Below, one piece after another: positions 63,501 through 64,000 of a DNA stretch of 64,000 nucleotides. Position numbers and translations under genes: made by a program. The notes under the pieces are model-generated. The model saw nothing but the letters and a program-made list of their open reading frames with translations. It had not been told where the DNA came from and ran no database searches. Each line of letters opens with the position of its first letter. The first letter of the stretch is position 1. The DNA lies in NCBI RefSeq assembly GCF_046097065.1, contig NZ_CP175563.1:1984001-2048000 (forward strand), given 5' to 3'. Origin of the DNA: Syntrophus buswellii. Its GTDB lineage: Bacteria > Desulfobacterota > Syntrophia > Syntrophales > Syntrophaceae.

Positions 63501-64000
63501 CTAAAAAAGGCCGCCGATGCTTCCCGCGTATCCGGTCATTTCAATGTAGCCTTCGCAGGTGACCGCCTGTTTCTTCAAAACTCCCCTGCCCTCCACGGCC
63601 CCTTCGTAATAATTGACGCCGGTCGATCCCTCCGTCGTCAGCTCCTGATCCTGGAGGGAGGGGGCCAACCGAAAGGAGAGATCGGCGGCGGGAACATCGA
63701 TCTGCCAGCTGCTCGGGTAGCGGCCCCCTGTTTTCCTGCTGTGCCAGGTCCCCAGGACGTTCACCGCAATCTCCGAAAGCCCGAGATGGCGATATGTTCC
63801 ATCCGCTTCCACCAGCGTTCCCGAAGATTCCTTCTCCAGGGTTCCATCCCGCTTTCTGAGAAGGTAAATCATGAGCTCTCGGCCGTCGGAAAAATGCAGG
63901 GAGAACCAGTCCCAGCCGGTCTGATCTTTCGCCAGGGTGTTCGAGCCGAATTCATGATCGAACCAGCTCGTCCCGCGGACCTCGACGGTCCTGCCCGTTT
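63501..64000 (-). CDS. AttH/CrtC-type lipocalin-like protein, C-terminal part
   Basis: The frame is open to the right edge of the window, so the N-terminus is missing. The visible 166 residues carry the family block GTSWFDHEFGSNTL, then GWDWFSLHFSDGRELMIYLLRKRDG, TWHSRKTGGRYPSSWQI and a closing YYEGAVEGRG with EGYIEMTGYAG. This is the second lipocalin-like half of the AttH / hydroxyneurosporene synthase (CrtC) group, predicted secreted proteins often found with LolCDE-like ABC transporters. The real substrate is unknown. There is no carotenoid gene in view. Confidence 0.85.
   Translation of the reverse strand, partial: TGRTVEVRGTSWFDHEFGSNTLAKDQTGWDWFSLHFSDGRELMIYLLRKRDGTLEKESSGTLVEADGTYRHLGLSEIAVNVLGTWHSRKTGGRYPSSWQIDVPAADLSFRLAPSLQDQELTTEGSTGVNYYEGAVEGRGVLKKQAVTCEGYIEMTGYAGSIGGLF

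Overview
The window reads as a chromosome segment of a Gram-negative, mainly anaerobic bacterium, most likely a Desulfobacterota (formerly Deltaproteobacteria) member close to the Syntrophales and relatives. This placement is inferred from gene content, not from a marker gene. Supporting content: a MetF-MetV fusion next to FolD, a selenoprotein glycine/betaine reductase-type operon, a Cam-type gamma-carbonic anhydrase, an anaerobic ribonucleotide reductase, a cytochrome bd oxidase, FolE2 and many lipoproteins or outer-membrane proteins. The DNA is GC-rich apart from a type IIG restriction gene. I see no rRNA, tRNA, CRISPR array or complete insertion sequence.

Layout. 1-4.8 kb: tail of an Fe-S (CCG-domain) protein, an MscS channel, a truncated hemerythrin-like ORF, a secreted protein and an ankyrin protein. 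5.1-11.4 kb: a methyltransferase, a HerA/YjgR-type ATPase, folE2-nadE, a zinc-ribbon mini-protein and a YajD-type HNH nuclease. 11.6-13.4 kb: YtxH and DUF948-like envelope proteins and two tandem Ala/Pro-rich lipoproteins sharing a 142-bp perfect repeat. 13.5-17 kb: an operon of hydantoinase/oxoprolinase, histone-deacetylase-like amidohydrolase and carboxymuconolactone-decarboxylase-like protein. 17-19.5 kb: folD-metF(V), one-carbon metabolism. 19.8-22 kb: PfkB kinase and an EEP phosphoesterase.

22.1-28.6 kb is the most striking part. Seven co-directional minus-strand genes follow one near-consensus promoter: grdE, grdB, grdC, grdA, a GYD protein, coaE and a Cam carbonic anhydrase. grdB and grdA each carry one in-frame UGA at the known selenocysteine position, so ordinary gene callers split or truncate both. 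grdD and thioredoxin genes are absent from the window.

29-36.3 kb: lytic transglycosylase, two envelope proteins, a prohibitin-like SPFH protein, RecD2 helicase and an AI-2E family permease. 36.6-37.7 kb: remains of an RND efflux operon collapsed by internal deletions, so that pieces of adaptor, pump and outer-membrane channel lie in one open frame. 37.8-43 kb: PyrF, a DUF3334 protein, an outer-membrane protein, a FAM173-like methyltransferase and an NrdD whose expected glycyl-radical glycine reads as arginine. 43.1-45.5 kb: an SPFH/zinc-ribbon protein overlapping a second zinc-ribbon protein. 45.6-53 kb: ettA, a YigI-like thioesterase, cstA, cydAB and mscL.

53-57.8 kb is an apparent integrated island carrying a solitary type IIG restriction-methylation enzyme and a RelBE-type toxin-antitoxin pair. 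It is bounded by a 23-bp direct repeat lying in the 3' end of mscL and in a displaced mscL 3' end. 57.9-64 kb: a hybrid histidine kinase overlapping a receiver-GGEDF/GGEEF diguanylate cyclase, a small Cys protein, a glycine-zipper lipoprotein and the C-terminal part of an AttH/CrtC-type lipocalin protein cut by the window edge.
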